Positions 26,620 through 38,110 of a stretch of DNA of 64,000 nt are shown here, one piece after another. The stretch comes from BOG-931 sp963781725 (GTDB lineage: Bacteria > Pseudomonadota > Alphaproteobacteria > Rhizobiales > Xanthobacteraceae): the NCBI GenBank assembly GCA_963781725.1, contig CAWAGV010000002.1, forward strand, positions 1,612,001 to 1,676,000, in the 5' to 3' direction. Made by a program: the position numbers and the translations under genes. Position 1 is the first letter of the stretch. The number at the start of each line of letters is the position of its first letter. The notes under the pieces were generated by a model. The model did no database searches, was not told the DNA's origin, and saw only the letters and a program-made list of their open reading frames with translations.

Positions 26620-26635
26620 TGTTTCACGTGAAACA
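26620..26635. promoter_or_regulatory. parS site 2, mnmG-mnmE intergenic
   Basis: TGTTTCACGTGAAACA is again a perfect 16-bp parS, located in the 116-bp gap between mnmG and mnmE. Two identical sites 2,027 bp apart form a local parS cluster beside parAB. Confidence 0.95.
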
Positions 26636-26665
26636 CGCCGGCCCGTGCCGCAAAAAATTAACGAT

Positions 26666-28045
26666 TCATTTACCAATACAGAAATCGCGGAAGATCACGT
26701 CCAGGATATCTTCGACATCAACTCGGCCAGTGAGTCGGCCGAGCGTTGTCGCCGCCGATCGCAGCTCCTCGGCAATCAGCTCTTCGCTCCCCGCCGTCTT
26801 GTGAGCCAATGCCCGATCCAGCGCTGCCAGCGTTTGCGCGAGCGCGTGGCGATGCCGACCCCGGGTGATCAGCACCGAATCCGTGGCGGCAAATTGCGCC
26901 GCTACATCTTGCCGAAGTGCTTCGACCAGCTGGTTTATTCCCTTCCCACCCTTGGCCGAAATACGAGCAGTGAATTGAAATTCAGTCTTATCATATTTCA
27001 CACCTGATGACCGTGTTTTTGGTTCAGTGACGTCGATCTTGTTTTCGATCAGCCAAACTTTTGATTTCTCGAAGTTCGCAGGACGTTCAATGACCGCTCC
27101 GTTATTGGCCGACACGTCAACGACCCACAGGATCAGATCGGCGTCGGCGGCACGCTCCCGCGCCCGGCGGATACCCTCCTGCTCCACCGGCTCGTCGCTG
27201 TCGCGAATGCCCGCGGTGTCCAGCAGCGTGATCGGATAGCCGCCGAGATCGAGATGCACCTCGATCACGTCACGCGTCGTCCCGGCATAGGGCGACACGA
27301 TCGCAGCTTCACGCCGCGCCAGCCGATTGAGCAATGTCGACTTGCCGGCATTCGGCGGACCGGCAATCGCCACCACCAGGCCGTCGCGTAACCGCTCGCC
27401 CCTGCCCCCGTCCGCCAGCGCTGCTGCAATCTCGTTGCGCAATTGCTGCGCAGCATGAAGCGCCGGCTGGACCAAATTCTCCGGCACATCGGCCTCGTCC
27501 GAGAAGTCGATCCGCGCCTCGACCAAAGCCAGCGCTTCAATCAGCCGCCGCCGCCAATCCTCGGCACGGTCGCCGATCAAACCTTTCAGTTGCCGATAGG
27601 CCAACCGCCGCTGCGCCGAGGTTTCGGCGGCAATCAGATCGGCCAGACCCTCGACCGCGGTCAGATCGAGCTTGCCGTTCTCGAATCCGCGCCGGGTGAA
27701 TTCGCCGGCTTCAGCAAGACGGCAACCCTCCACGGTGCCGAGCCGGTCGAGCACCGCGGCGATGACGGCGTGTCCGCCATGAAGCTGCAGCTCGGCGACG
27801 TCCTCGCCGGTCTCGCTGTGCGGCGCCGGGAACCACAGCGCCAGCGCTTCGTCGATCACCTCGCCGTCGCCATCGCGGACCCGCGCCAGCGCGGCCTTGC
27901 GCGGTTCCGGCACGCGGCCAATCAATGCCTGCAACGCCGTGCCGGCGCGCGGCCCGGATATCCGTACCACCGCAATCGCCGCCGGCGGTCGCCCCGAAGA
28001 CAACGCGAAAATCGTGGCGGCTGTGCTCATGCCGGCTGTACTCAT
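26666..28045 (-). CDS. mnmE: tRNA modification GTPase MnmE
   Basis: MnmE (TrmE) is the K+-activated GTPase that acts with MnmG in U34 modification. The 459-aa protein has the formyl-THF-binding N-domain (TIFALSSGRPPAAIAVVRISG and LHGGHAVI), then a helical domain. The G-domain (about 220-375) shows AGPPNAGKSTLLN, DTAGIRD and NKID. It ends with the family C-terminal CIGK containing the essential Cys. Two in-frame ATGs 15 bp apart, 28045 and 28030, arise from a tandem duplication of the start region; either could be used. Confidence 0.95.
   Translation of the reverse strand: MSTAGMSTAATIFALSSGRPPAAIAVVRISGPRAGTALQALIGRVPEPRKAALARVRDGDGEVIDEALALWFPAPHSETGEDVAELQLHGGHAVIAAVLDRLGTVEGCRLAEAGEFTRRGFENGKLDLTAVEGLADLIAAETSAQRRLAYRQLKGLIGDRAEDWRRRLIEALALVEARIDFSDEADVPENLVQPALHAAQQLRNEIAAALADGGRGERLRDGLVVAIAGPPNAGKSTLLNRLARREAAIVSPYAGTTRDVIEVHLDLGGYPITLLDTAGIRDSDEPVEQEGIRRARERAADADLILWVVDVSANNGAVIERPANFEKSKVWLIENKIDVTEPKTRSSGVKYDKTEFQFTARISAKGGKGINQLVEALRQDVAAQFAATDSVLITRGRHRHALAQTLAALDRALAHKTAGSEELIAEELRSAATTLGRLTGRVDVEDILDVIFRDFCIGK
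28016..28045. repeat. 15-bp tandem duplication at the mnmE start codon
   Basis: Read on the minus strand, ATGAGTACAGCCGGC is followed directly by ATGAGCACAGCCGCC (13 of 15 identical). Both ATGs are in frame, so the product carries a doubled MSTAG/MSTAA N-terminus. Confidence 0.7.
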
Positions 28046-28133
28046 GGCCGCAACAGAGCGGCCACTCGCTCGCCCCGGTCAAGAGCCGGATCGCGCCTTT
28101 AGTCAGTCCATGCGCGGAAGAAGACGATGCGTC

Positions 28134-29375
28134 TCAGGCGGCAGCGCGCCACAACTCCTTCGACGCCAGCCGCGCACCCTCGACCAGCGCCTCAAGCTTC
28201 GCCCACTGCACCGACGGATGGCACCGCACAATGTCGTAGCTCTGCGCGAAACCGCAATCGGTGCCGGCGATGACGTTCTCGCGGCCAACGAACTGCGCGA
28301 AGTTCTTCAGCCGCAGCGCCACCAGCTCGGGATGCTCGACGACATTGGTGGCGTGGCTGATGACGCCCGGAATCAGGATCTTGCCATCCGGCAGCTTGAC
28401 GTCTTTCCAGACCAGGAACTCGTGGGCGTGACGCGGATTGGCCGCTTCGATCGCATAGGCCTGGGCGCGCACTTTCAGGATCAGATCGACGATGGTCTTG
28501 AGCGGGACGTCCTGCACATGCGGCACGTTCCAGCTGCCCCAGCAGACGTGATACCGCACCTTGTCTTCCGGGATGCCGCTGAGCGCATGATTGGTGAGCT
28601 CGACACAGCGCTCGGCATATTTGTGCACCTCGCGCGGCGCCATCTCGCCGAGCAGCCGCGCATATTCGTGCGCCATATACGCGTCATCGAGCTGCAAGAT
28701 GAAGCCGGCATCGACAATCGCCTTGTATTCTTCCTTCAGCGCATCGGCGAGCGCCACCACGATCTCGGCATCGCTCTTGTAGTAGGTGTTGAGCCAGAGC
28801 CCGCGCGCGCTCATCGGCGCCGCCACCGGCATGAAGGCACCTTCGACCTTCACGTCCTCGAGCGCCGACTTGAAATTCGCGATGTCGCGCTTGATCGCGT
28901 TCTGTCCCGTGTAGGTGATCGGCGCCACGCAATCCCACACCAGCGCCCGCGGCCGCGCGCTGGTGTTGTCCGGTTTCAGCGGCGTCTTGGATTGTCCCGG
29001 CGGCAGCCAGTCGTAATACTGGATCGGGTGATAGGCCGCGTAGAATTCCGCAAACTGCGCAACCTCCGGGATCAAGTGGTTTGGCGTCGCCTCATGATCG
29101 CCGTCGCGAAACGCGCGATGGACAAAGCCGCCGAGCCGCTCGGCCACATAGCGGATCCAGCCGGCCTTGCCGAACTCACCGTCGCTGACGACGTCGATCC
29201 CGGTCGCGGCCTGCTGGCGGACTACGGCCGCCACTTCGTCCTTCAGCGTCTTTTCGAACACCGCCTCGTCGTAACCGCGCTCGCGCTCGCGCGCCCACAT
29301 CACGTCGCGGATCGCCGGCGGCCGCACAAGGCTGCCGACATGGCTGACAAGAATACGGTCGGTGCTGCGTTTCAT
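28134..29375 (-). CDS. Cobalamin-independent methionine synthase-family protein (MetE C-terminal type)
   Basis: The 413-aa protein corresponds to the catalytic C-terminal half of MetE as a stand-alone protein. It starts with ILVSHVGSLVRPP and contains VVSDGEFGKAGW, FILQLDDAYMAHEYARL, and the zinc-ligand regions HVCWGSWN and AGTDCGF. Such proteins form a group separate from full-length MetE and may transfer methyl groups from other donors in methionine or related metabolism. The substrate is not known. It stands alone, divergent from the YyaL-type gene. No SAM or cobalamin riboswitch was recognised upstream. Confidence 0.85.
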   Translation of the reverse strand: MKRSTDRILVSHVGSLVRPPAIRDVMWARERERGYDEAVFEKTLKDEVAAVVRQQAATGIDVVSDGEFGKAGWIRYVAERLGGFVHRAFRDGDHEATPNHLIPEVAQFAEFYAAYHPIQYYDWLPPGQSKTPLKPDNTSARPRALVWDCVAPITYTGQNAIKRDIANFKSALEDVKVEGAFMPVAAPMSARGLWLNTYYKSDAEIVVALADALKEEYKAIVDAGFILQLDDAYMAHEYARLLGEMAPREVHKYAERCVELTNHALSGIPEDKVRYHVCWGSWNVPHVQDVPLKTIVDLILKVRAQAYAIEAANPRHAHEFLVWKDVKLPDGKILIPGVISHATNVVEHPELVALRLKNFAQFVGRENVIAGTDCGFAQSYDIVRCHPSVQWAKLEALVEGARLASKELWRAAA

Positions 29376-29502
29376 CGCTGAATGTCCGGCGTTGCTGATC
29401 CATCTTTGAGCTCGCCACGATCATGGCTGGAAAGCCGCAGTGGCGAAAGCCGCCCAAATGCGAAGCTTTGAACACCTTCGAATGACGGCCTACATTAGGA
29501 CC

Positions 29503-31545
<2,043 letters not shown>

Positions 31546-31615
31546 CCGCGTGGTCCATCTGGGCACGGAATGTGCTTTATGGATCGTGCCGGGGCGAAGC
31601 GAGGGAGATCCGATC

Positions 31616-31879
31616 ATGCGTTACGGGATCGTAGTTGCAGCCGCCGGCCTTGCGGCCTTGGCTTTCTCAGCTCTGACAGCGCCAGGCGCTCAGGCTGAAG
31701 AGTGGTGCGGCTATACGACCAAAGACAATGCCGTCATCGAATGCGGCTATACGACGGCGTCCGGCTGTCAGGATGCCGTCGGCAAAGGCGGGATGTGCTT
31801 TGTCGATCCCGACACCGCGCTCAACACCAAACGCGTAACGCCAATGCTGGCAGCGAAGTTTTCACCGAAACACGGCTGA
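31616..31879 (+). CDS. DUF3551 small exported protein
   Basis: The 87-aa protein has a cleavable signal peptide (about 1-27, ending GAQAEEW) and a short Cys-containing mature part (WCGYTTKDNAVIECGYTT, GCQDAVGKGGMCF). This matches the DUF3551 family, which is abundant in Bradyrhizobium and relatives, often in many copies. Four cysteines suggest disulfides in the periplasm. A GAGGGAG ribosome site precedes the ATG. The function is unknown. Confidence 0.85.
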   Translation: MRYGIVVAAAGLAALAFSALTAPGAQAEEWCGYTTKDNAVIECGYTTASGCQDAVGKGGMCFVDPDTALNTKRVTPMLAAKFSPKHG

Positions 31880-31891
31880 CGCCCAAGGAGT

Positions 31892-31914
31892 GCCGCGGGC
31901 ACCGCGCCCGCGGC
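31892..31914. terminator. Hairpin between convergent DUF3551 and rho
   Basis: A perfect 9-bp stem (GCCGCGGGC with GCCCGCGGC) with an ACCGC loop lies in the 39-bp gap between two convergent genes. There is no clear T-tract, so it is a weak or Rho-assisted terminator, or an mRNA-end stabiliser. Confidence 0.55.
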
Positions 31915-31918
31915 CGCC

Positions 31919-33184
<1,266 letters not shown>

Positions 33185-33478
33185 TGAGATAGTCCTGTGG
33201 AAATTAGGCCGGCGGCGAGATGAGGGGAGGGCGTCGCAGGCGAAGGGAAGTCGCAGGTCTTGGGCAGATTGGGCTAAATCTATCGAGCCAAGCTTTGGTC
33301 GGGCTCAGTCTTAGGCTGTAAGAGATTTAACCCCGGCCCTGATGCATCATCGGCGCCAGTTCGCTGGAGCCAGAACTCGAATGCATCCGCCTACGTTCGG
33401 TGGGATGCCGCGAACATAGGAAAAAAGCTGAGTTCTCGCAAGAGGCGTGACGTCGTTTGCACTAAGAACGCGTGAATT

Positions 33479-33916
33479 TCAGAACGGTTTCAAAACCGCC
33501 AGCAGCACGATCAGGATCATCAGCACTGTCGGTACTTCATTGATAAATCTATAGAATTTATCAGAGTGCCGATTATTGTCGGCGGCAAAGTCCTTCCGCC
33601 AGCGCGACAGCATTCCATGCACCGCCGAAAGCGCGAGAACGAGTACGATCTTGGCCCAGAGCCATCCCGGAAAATATCCGGCGCGGTGAGAATCAGCCAC
33701 GAACCAGGCCAGCCAGACGCCGAAAACATAAGTTGCGATCATCGCCGGATTGATGATGCCGCGCAGCAGCCGGCGCTCCATCACCTTGAAGGTTTCCGAC
33801 TGCACCGAGCCCTTCTCGGCAGCGCAGTGATAGACGAACAGCCGCGGCAAATAGAGCATCCCGGCCATCCAGGCGATGACCGAAATGATGTGGAAGGCCT
33901 TGATCCAACCGTACAT
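33479..33916 (-). CDS. hemJ: Protoporphyrinogen IX oxidase HemJ
   Basis: HemJ is the membrane enzyme that oxidises protoporphyrinogen IX in bacteria lacking HemG/HemY. The 145-aa protein has about four TM helices and the conserved His in AFHIISVIAWMAGMLYLPRLFVYH, quoted here in two parts: AFHIISVIAWMAG and LYLPRLFVYH. The Lys-containing motif in LWAKIVLVLALSAVHG completes the family signature. It lies 14 bp downstream of hemE on the same strand, so both haem-pathway genes are probably co-transcribed. Confidence 0.93.
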   Translation of the reverse strand: MYGWIKAFHIISVIAWMAGMLYLPRLFVYHCAAEKGSVQSETFKVMERRLLRGIINPAMIATYVFGVWLAWFVADSHRAGYFPGWLWAKIVLVLALSAVHGMLSRWRKDFAADNNRHSDKFYRFINEVPTVLMILIVLLAVLKPF

Positions 33917-33930
33917 GCCGGCAACACGCC

Positions 33931-34977
33931 CTAATTCTTCGCCCCACGCACGCGCGCGACCAATCGTTCGACGTGGGCGATCGGCGTGTTCGGCAAAATG
34001 CCGTGGCCCAGATTGAAAATAAACGGCTTCTGTCCGAGCGTTTCGATGATCGCATCGACGGCGCGATCGAGCGCAGCACCACCGGCCAGCAACACCAGCG
34101 GATCAAGGTTGCCCTGCACCGTTCGCTTCGGCTGCACCTGATCGCGGGCAAAGCCAAGATCGACCATCCAGTCCAGCCCGATCACATCGACGGCAACCGC
34201 ATCGAGATATTGCGCCAGCTTGCTACCGGCGCCGCGGGGGAACCCGATGATTCGTGCCGACGGGACGCTCTCCCGAACGGCTCTGACGATTTTCGCCGCC
34301 GGTTCGATGCACCACTTCTGGAATTCATCGGGCGGCAGGACTCCGGCCCAGGTATCGAAAATCTGCACGGCGTCGACGCCGGCCTCGAACTGCCTGACCA
34401 GGTAACTCACCGACGCCTCGACAAGCTTGTCGATCAGCGCGGCGAAATCCTTCGGGTACTGATAGGCAAATAACCGCGCCGGCGCCTGATCCGGTGTTCC
34501 CCGCCCCGCAATCATGTAGGTCGCAACCGTCCAGGGCGCACCGCAAAAGCCAAGCAAGGCAACGTCCACCGGCAGTTCCTGACGGACCCTGCCGATCGCC
34601 TCATAGATCGGCGCCAGCAAAGTCTGATCGGGCTCGTCCCGCAACCGCCCCATGGCCGAGGGTTCCACAAGTCCATCGAGCTGCGGTCCTTCGCCCTCGA
34701 TAAAGCTCACCCGCTGGCCAAGCGCATGGGGGACCACAAGAATATCGGAGAACAGAATCGCCGCATCGAAACCAAAACGCCGGATCGGTTGCAGCGTAAC
34801 CTCCGCCGCAAGCCCGGGATTAAAGCACAGGTCGAGAAAACTGCCGGCTTGCTCACGAACCGCCCGGTATTCCGGAAGATAGCGGCCGGCCTGCCGCATC
34901 AGCCAAAGCGGAGGCAGGGCGGTTTGCTCGCCGGCCAGGATGCAGAGCAGGGGTTTAGTCACAGGTCGTTCCGGCAT
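33931..34977 (-). CDS. hemE: Uroporphyrinogen decarboxylase HemE
   Basis: HemE decarboxylates uroporphyrinogen III to coproporphyrinogen III. The 348-aa TIM-barrel protein has the signatures LWLMRQAGRYLPEYR near the start, the substrate Asp in FSDILVVPHALG, FCGAPWTVATYM and FNLGHGILPNTP near the end. The ATG at 34977 was chosen; an upstream in-frame ATG at 35043 adds 22 non-conserved residues and would run into the putative origin. Its position at the edge of a DnaA-box-rich gap is the classic alphaproteobacterial hemE-oriC arrangement. Confidence 0.95.
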   Translation of the reverse strand: MPERPVTKPLLCILAGEQTALPPLWLMRQAGRYLPEYRAVREQAGSFLDLCFNPGLAAEVTLQPIRRFGFDAAILFSDILVVPHALGQRVSFIEGEGPQLDGLVEPSAMGRLRDEPDQTLLAPIYEAIGRVRQELPVDVALLGFCGAPWTVATYMIAGRGTPDQAPARLFAYQYPKDFAALIDKLVEASVSYLVRQFEAGVDAVQIFDTWAGVLPPDEFQKWCIEPAAKIVRAVRESVPSARIIGFPRGAGSKLAQYLDAVAVDVIGLDWMVDLGFARDQVQPKRTVQGNLDPLVLLAGGAALDRAVDAIIETLGQKPFIFNLGHGILPNTPIAHVERLVARVRGAKN

Positions 34978-35329
34978 ACTCAGTTCTTCACTCAAACCAA
35001 TTCTATTAGAATCTGTTGTTGTAGTTGGCGTGTTGACTAAACTCATACAGTGCAGTGCACACGTCATCCACATCCTACCCACATATGCGCGGTGTTATGC
35101 ATGATAGTCCCGCAGGAAATTTCGAGGCGTTTTTCGCTCCGATAAAGCTTAAATGGCGGTTGGCCGCGTCAGCAATCCACATGTCACCATTGCCAGGCTT
35201 GTGGGGTCTTGAGTCTGGCCACAGGGCCACGAATGTGGATGGAGATGAGGTTGTGTCCCCGGTTATGCTTGCCCTTGACGAAAGGCCGTGGCCTTCTCCC
35301 CAATCATCGACAGGTTGTCCCGTACTTAT
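34978..35329. other. Predicted chromosomal replication origin (oriC) between hemE and ppsR
   Basis: In Caulobacter and relatives the origin lies between hemE and the DUF299/ppsR gene. Here that 352-bp gap has no gene. It holds several DnaA-box-like sequences: TCATCCACA at 35064-35072 (8 of 9 to TTATCCACA), CTACCCACA at 35075-35083 (7 of 9), CAATCCACA at 35173-35181 (7 of 9), and TGTGGATGG at 35234-35242 (reverse, 7 of 9). Weaker TCCCC-type elements also occur. An AT-rich stretch at about 34985-35045 with the palindrome ATTCTA-T-TAGAAT (35000-35012) could be the unwinding region. parAB and two parS sites lie 8-12 kb away, as expected. Confidence 0.75.
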
Positions 35330-36166
35330 ATGGCGCAGGCCCCCAGCTATTTTCATCTGCACCTGATCTCGGATGCGACCGGTGAGACGCTGATTACGGT
35401 CGCTCGCGCCGCGGCCGCGCAATACGCCAAGGTCATGCCAGTGGAGCATGTGCATCCGCTGGTGCGCACGCAAAAACAGCTCGACCGGGTCTTGGCGGAA
35501 CTCGAGGAATCGCCGGGTATCGTGCTTTACACGCTGCTTGAAGCCAACCTGGTCAAAAAGCTGGAAGACAAGTGCCGGGAACTCGGCTTGCCATGTCTTT
35601 CCATCCTGGGGCCGGTCCTGCACCTGTTTCAGTCCTATCTCGGCGCCGAGACCACGCACAAAGTCGGCGCGCAACACACGCTTAATGCCGAATACTTCCG
35701 CCGCATCGATGCACTCAACTACACGATGATGCACGACGACGGACAATTGCACGACGATCTTGAGGACGCCGACGTGGTTCTGGTCGGCGTGTCGCGTACC
35801 TCGAAAACGCCGACGTCGATTTATCTCGCCAACCGCGGCGTCAAAACCGCGAACGTTCCGCTGGTGCCGGGCGTGCAGTTGCCCTCCAATGTCGAGCAAT
35901 TGCAGCGTCCGCTGGTCGTTGGCCTGTTCGCGACGCCGGAACGCATCGTGCAGATCCGGCAGAACCGGCTGCTCGGCCTGAAAGTCGAGAGCGACGACGA
36001 TCAGTATATCGACCGCCAGGCGGTGGCTGAGGAAGTTGCCGCTTCACGCCGGCTGTGCGCCAAACACAATTGGCCGCTGATCGACGTCACCCGGCGGTCG
36101 ATCGAGGAAACCGCCGCCGCTGTTCTGGCGCTGCTCGGCGAGCGCCGCCGCCACAAGGCGTCGTAA
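35330..36166 (+). CDS. ppsR: Pyruvate,phosphate dikinase / PEP synthase regulatory protein (DUF299)
   Basis: This bifunctional ADP-dependent kinase and Pi-dependent pyrophosphorylase switches PPDK or PEP synthase off and on. The 278-aa protein has the family start YFHLHLISDATGETLITVARA and the P-loop-like GVSRTSKTPTSIYLANRG. The C-terminal DVTRRSIEETAA is also conserved. The ATG at 35330 is preferred over one 42 bp upstream. It is the first plus-strand gene after the origin and leads into maf-coaE-dnaQ. Confidence 0.93.
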   Translation: MAQAPSYFHLHLISDATGETLITVARAAAAQYAKVMPVEHVHPLVRTQKQLDRVLAELEESPGIVLYTLLEANLVKKLEDKCRELGLPCLSILGPVLHLFQSYLGAETTHKVGAQHTLNAEYFRRIDALNYTMMHDDGQLHDDLEDADVVLVGVSRTSKTPTSIYLANRGVKTANVPLVPGVQLPSNVEQLQRPLVVGLFATPERIVQIRQNRLLGLKVESDDDQYIDRQAVAEEVAASRRLCAKHNWPLIDVTRRSIEETAAAVLALLGERRRHKAS

Positions 36167-36169
36167 GCC

Positions 36170-36775
36170 ATGGTGTGGCTTGATTCAGCACCGCTGGTGC
36201 TGGCGTCAAAAAGCGCGATCCGGCGGTCGCTTCTGCAAACCGCCGGTGTGCCGGTCGAAATCCGTCCTGCCGATCTCGACGAGCGAGGCCTCGAGACCCG
36301 GTCGCCGGAGCAGACACCGGGCGCGATTGCCGCTTTGCTCGCCCGTGAGAAGGCGTCGGCTATTGCGCGCTCCATGCCCGGCCGCCTCGTGCTGGGCGCC
36401 GATCAGGTTTTGGGACTGGAAGGCAAGCGTTTCGCCAAACCTGCCGATCGCGCGACGGCGCGCGCCCAACTTCGGGAACTGTCCGGACGCAGCCATCAAC
36501 TGTTTTCGGCCATCGCTTTCGTCAAGGATGACGCAGTGCTGTGCGAGCGTGTCGACGTCGCCCGGCTTACCATGCGCGCGCTGTCGGACCGTTTCCTTGA
36601 TACGTATCTCGATGCGGTCGGCGATGCGGCGACCGCCAGCGTCGGCGCTTATCAGCTTGAAGGACTAGGGGTTCAGCTTTTCGATCGCGTCGACGGCGAT
36701 TATTTCACGGTGCTCGGCTTGCCATTGCTGCCGGCGCTCGATTTCCTGCGCAGTCACGGATGCCTCGCCCAATGA
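36170..36775 (+). CDS. maf: Maf-family nucleoside triphosphate pyrophosphatase
   Basis: Maf proteins hydrolyse dTTP/UTP or modified nucleotides to monophosphates. The 201-aa product begins LVLASKSAIRRSLLQTAGVP (substrate-binding Ser/Arg) and has the catalytic region LVLGADQVLGLEGKRFAKP. It ends with GDYFTVLGLPLLPALDFLR. It starts 3 bp after ppsR and shares ATGA with coaE. In many Rhizobiales aroE lies between maf and coaE; here it is absent. Confidence 0.93.
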   Translation: MVWLDSAPLVLASKSAIRRSLLQTAGVPVEIRPADLDERGLETRSPEQTPGAIAALLAREKASAIARSMPGRLVLGADQVLGLEGKRFAKPADRATARAQLRELSGRSHQLFSAIAFVKDDAVLCERVDVARLTMRALSDRFLDTYLDAVGDAATASVGAYQLEGLGVQLFDRVDGDYFTVLGLPLLPALDFLRSHGCLAQ

Positions 36776-37383
36776 AAGCTGCGCGCCCCTTTGTGCTCTG
36801 CCTGACCGGCTCGCTCGGCATGGGCAAGTCCGCGACCGCGAAGATGTTCGCCGAAGCCGGCGTGCCGGTGCATGACGCCGACGCCGTCGTGCATGAACTT
36901 TATGCCGGCGAGGCGGTGCCGCTGATCGAGGCGGCATTTCCCGGCTCGACGGCAGAAGGTGCGGTCGACCGGCAGAAGCTTGCGGCGATGGTCATGAACG
37001 ACAAGGCCGCGCTCAAACGGCTGGAAGCCATCGTGCATCCGCTGGTCGGTGCCGCCAGAACCAGGTTCCTCGCCGAGGCCGAGGCCAACGGCATGCCCGT
37101 TGTCGTTCTCGATATTCCGCTCTTGTTCGAAATCGGCGGCGAGTCGCGCTGCAACGCCATTGTCGTCGTCTCGGCGCCGGCGGTGGTGCAGCGGACGCGG
37201 GCTTTCGAACGCCCCGGCATGACCGAAGAAAAATTCGCGGCGCTGGTGGCGAAGCAGGTTCCCGACGCCGAGAAGCGCCGCCGCGCCGATTTTATCGTGG
37301 ATACGTCGAAAGGTTTCGATCACGCCCGCGCCCAGGTACGCGACATCCTGAGCACGATCGCTAAACTGCAGCAGCAAACGTGA
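36772..37383 (+). CDS. coaE: Dephospho-CoA kinase
   Basis: CoaE catalyses the last step of CoA synthesis, the 3' phosphorylation of dephospho-CoA. The 203-aa protein has the P-loop GSLGMGKSATA, the DADAVVHELY motif and VVLDIPLLFE. GMTEEKFAALVAKQ near the end is typical of the lid region. The ATG at 36772 lies in ATGA shared with the maf stop; an in-frame ATG 12 bp upstream is less likely. The stop is followed directly by a perfect 12-bp tandem duplication. Confidence 0.94.
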   Translation: MKAARPFVLCLTGSLGMGKSATAKMFAEAGVPVHDADAVVHELYAGEAVPLIEAAFPGSTAEGAVDRQKLAAMVMNDKAALKRLEAIVHPLVGAARTRFLAEAEANGMPVVVLDIPLLFEIGGESRCNAIVVVSAPAVVQRTRAFERPGMTEEKFAALVAKQVPDAEKRRRADFIVDTSKGFDHARAQVRDILSTIAKLQQQT

Positions 37384-37406
37384 TTCGTTTCCTTATTCGT
37401 TTCCTT
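37383..37406. repeat. Perfect 12-bp tandem duplication immediately after coaE
   Basis: ATTCGTTTCCTT occurs twice in a row (37383-37394, 37395-37406). The first base is the A of the coaE TGA stop. It fills most of the gap to dnaQ. Confidence 0.85.
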
Positions 37407-37417
37407 GGCGAGAGCTG

Positions 37418-38110
37418 ATGCGCGAGATCGTATTCGATACCGAGACGACCGGGCTTGATCCCCTGCAAGGCGATCGCCTGGTCGAAATCGGCTGTATCGA
37501 AATGGTCAACCGCTTTCCGACCGGCAAGACGTTCCACTTTTACTTCAATCCGGAACGCGACATGCCGGAAGGGGCTTTCAAGGTTCACGGCCTGTCGATC
37601 GACTTCCTCAAGGACAAGCCGCTGTTTGCCGAGAAGGCGGACGAACTTCTGGCCTTCATCGGCGATGCCCAGCTGGTCGCCCACAACGCGATGTTCGATC
37701 TCGGCTTTCTCAATGCCGAGCTGGAGCGGGCCGGACGCAGCGGGGTGAGCCGCGAGCGCATCATCGACACGCTGTTGCTGGCCCGCCGCAAGCATCCCGG
37801 CGGCTCGAACCGTCTCGACGATCTGTGCACGCGGTATTCAGTCGACAATTCGCGCCGCACCAAGCATGGGGCGCTGCTCGACGCCGAGCTCTTGGCGGAA
37901 GTCTATGTCGAGCTGATCGGCGCGCGCCAGGCGTCGCTGGTGCTGTCGCAGACCGCTGCACCGGCAACGGCAGGCTCGGTCATTGTCGTGCGCGCACGTA
38001 CCGTGCCGCTGGCGCCGCGCATAACCGACGAAGGGCGCGCCGCGCACCGCGCGTATGTCGCGACGCTCGGCGAGAGCGCGATCTGGCGTGATTATCTCAG
38101 CTCGGTGTGA
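37418..38110 (+). CDS. dnaQ: DNA polymerase III epsilon subunit (3'-5' proofreading exonuclease)
   Basis: DnaQ is the proofreading subunit of the replicative polymerase. The 230-aa protein has the ExoI motif VFDTETTGLDPLQGDRLVEI, the ExoII motif VAHNAMFDLGFLNAEL, and the ExoIII region with HGALLDAELLAEVY, which supply the catalytic acidic residues and His. The C-terminal tail, which contacts the alpha subunit, is present. It lies 34 bp after coaE and converges with secB, overlapping by 14 bp. Confidence 0.95.
   Translation: MREIVFDTETTGLDPLQGDRLVEIGCIEMVNRFPTGKTFHFYFNPERDMPEGAFKVHGLSIDFLKDKPLFAEKADELLAFIGDAQLVAHNAMFDLGFLNAELERAGRSGVSRERIIDTLLLARRKHPGGSNRLDDLCTRYSVDNSRRTKHGALLDAELLAEVYVELIGARQASLVLSQTAAPATAGSVIVVRARTVPLAPRITDEGRAAHRAYVATLGESAIWRDYLSSV

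Noticed and set aside
26550..26636. N-terminal extension of mnmG starting MFHVKH
   Set aside because: These codons are the translated parS site; MnmG proteins begin at MDTRFDVVVVGG with a proper ribosome site.
34978..35329. CtrA sites (TTAA-N7-TTAA) in the origin region
   Set aside because: Looked for because of the Caulobacter analogy; no full match seen in this gap.
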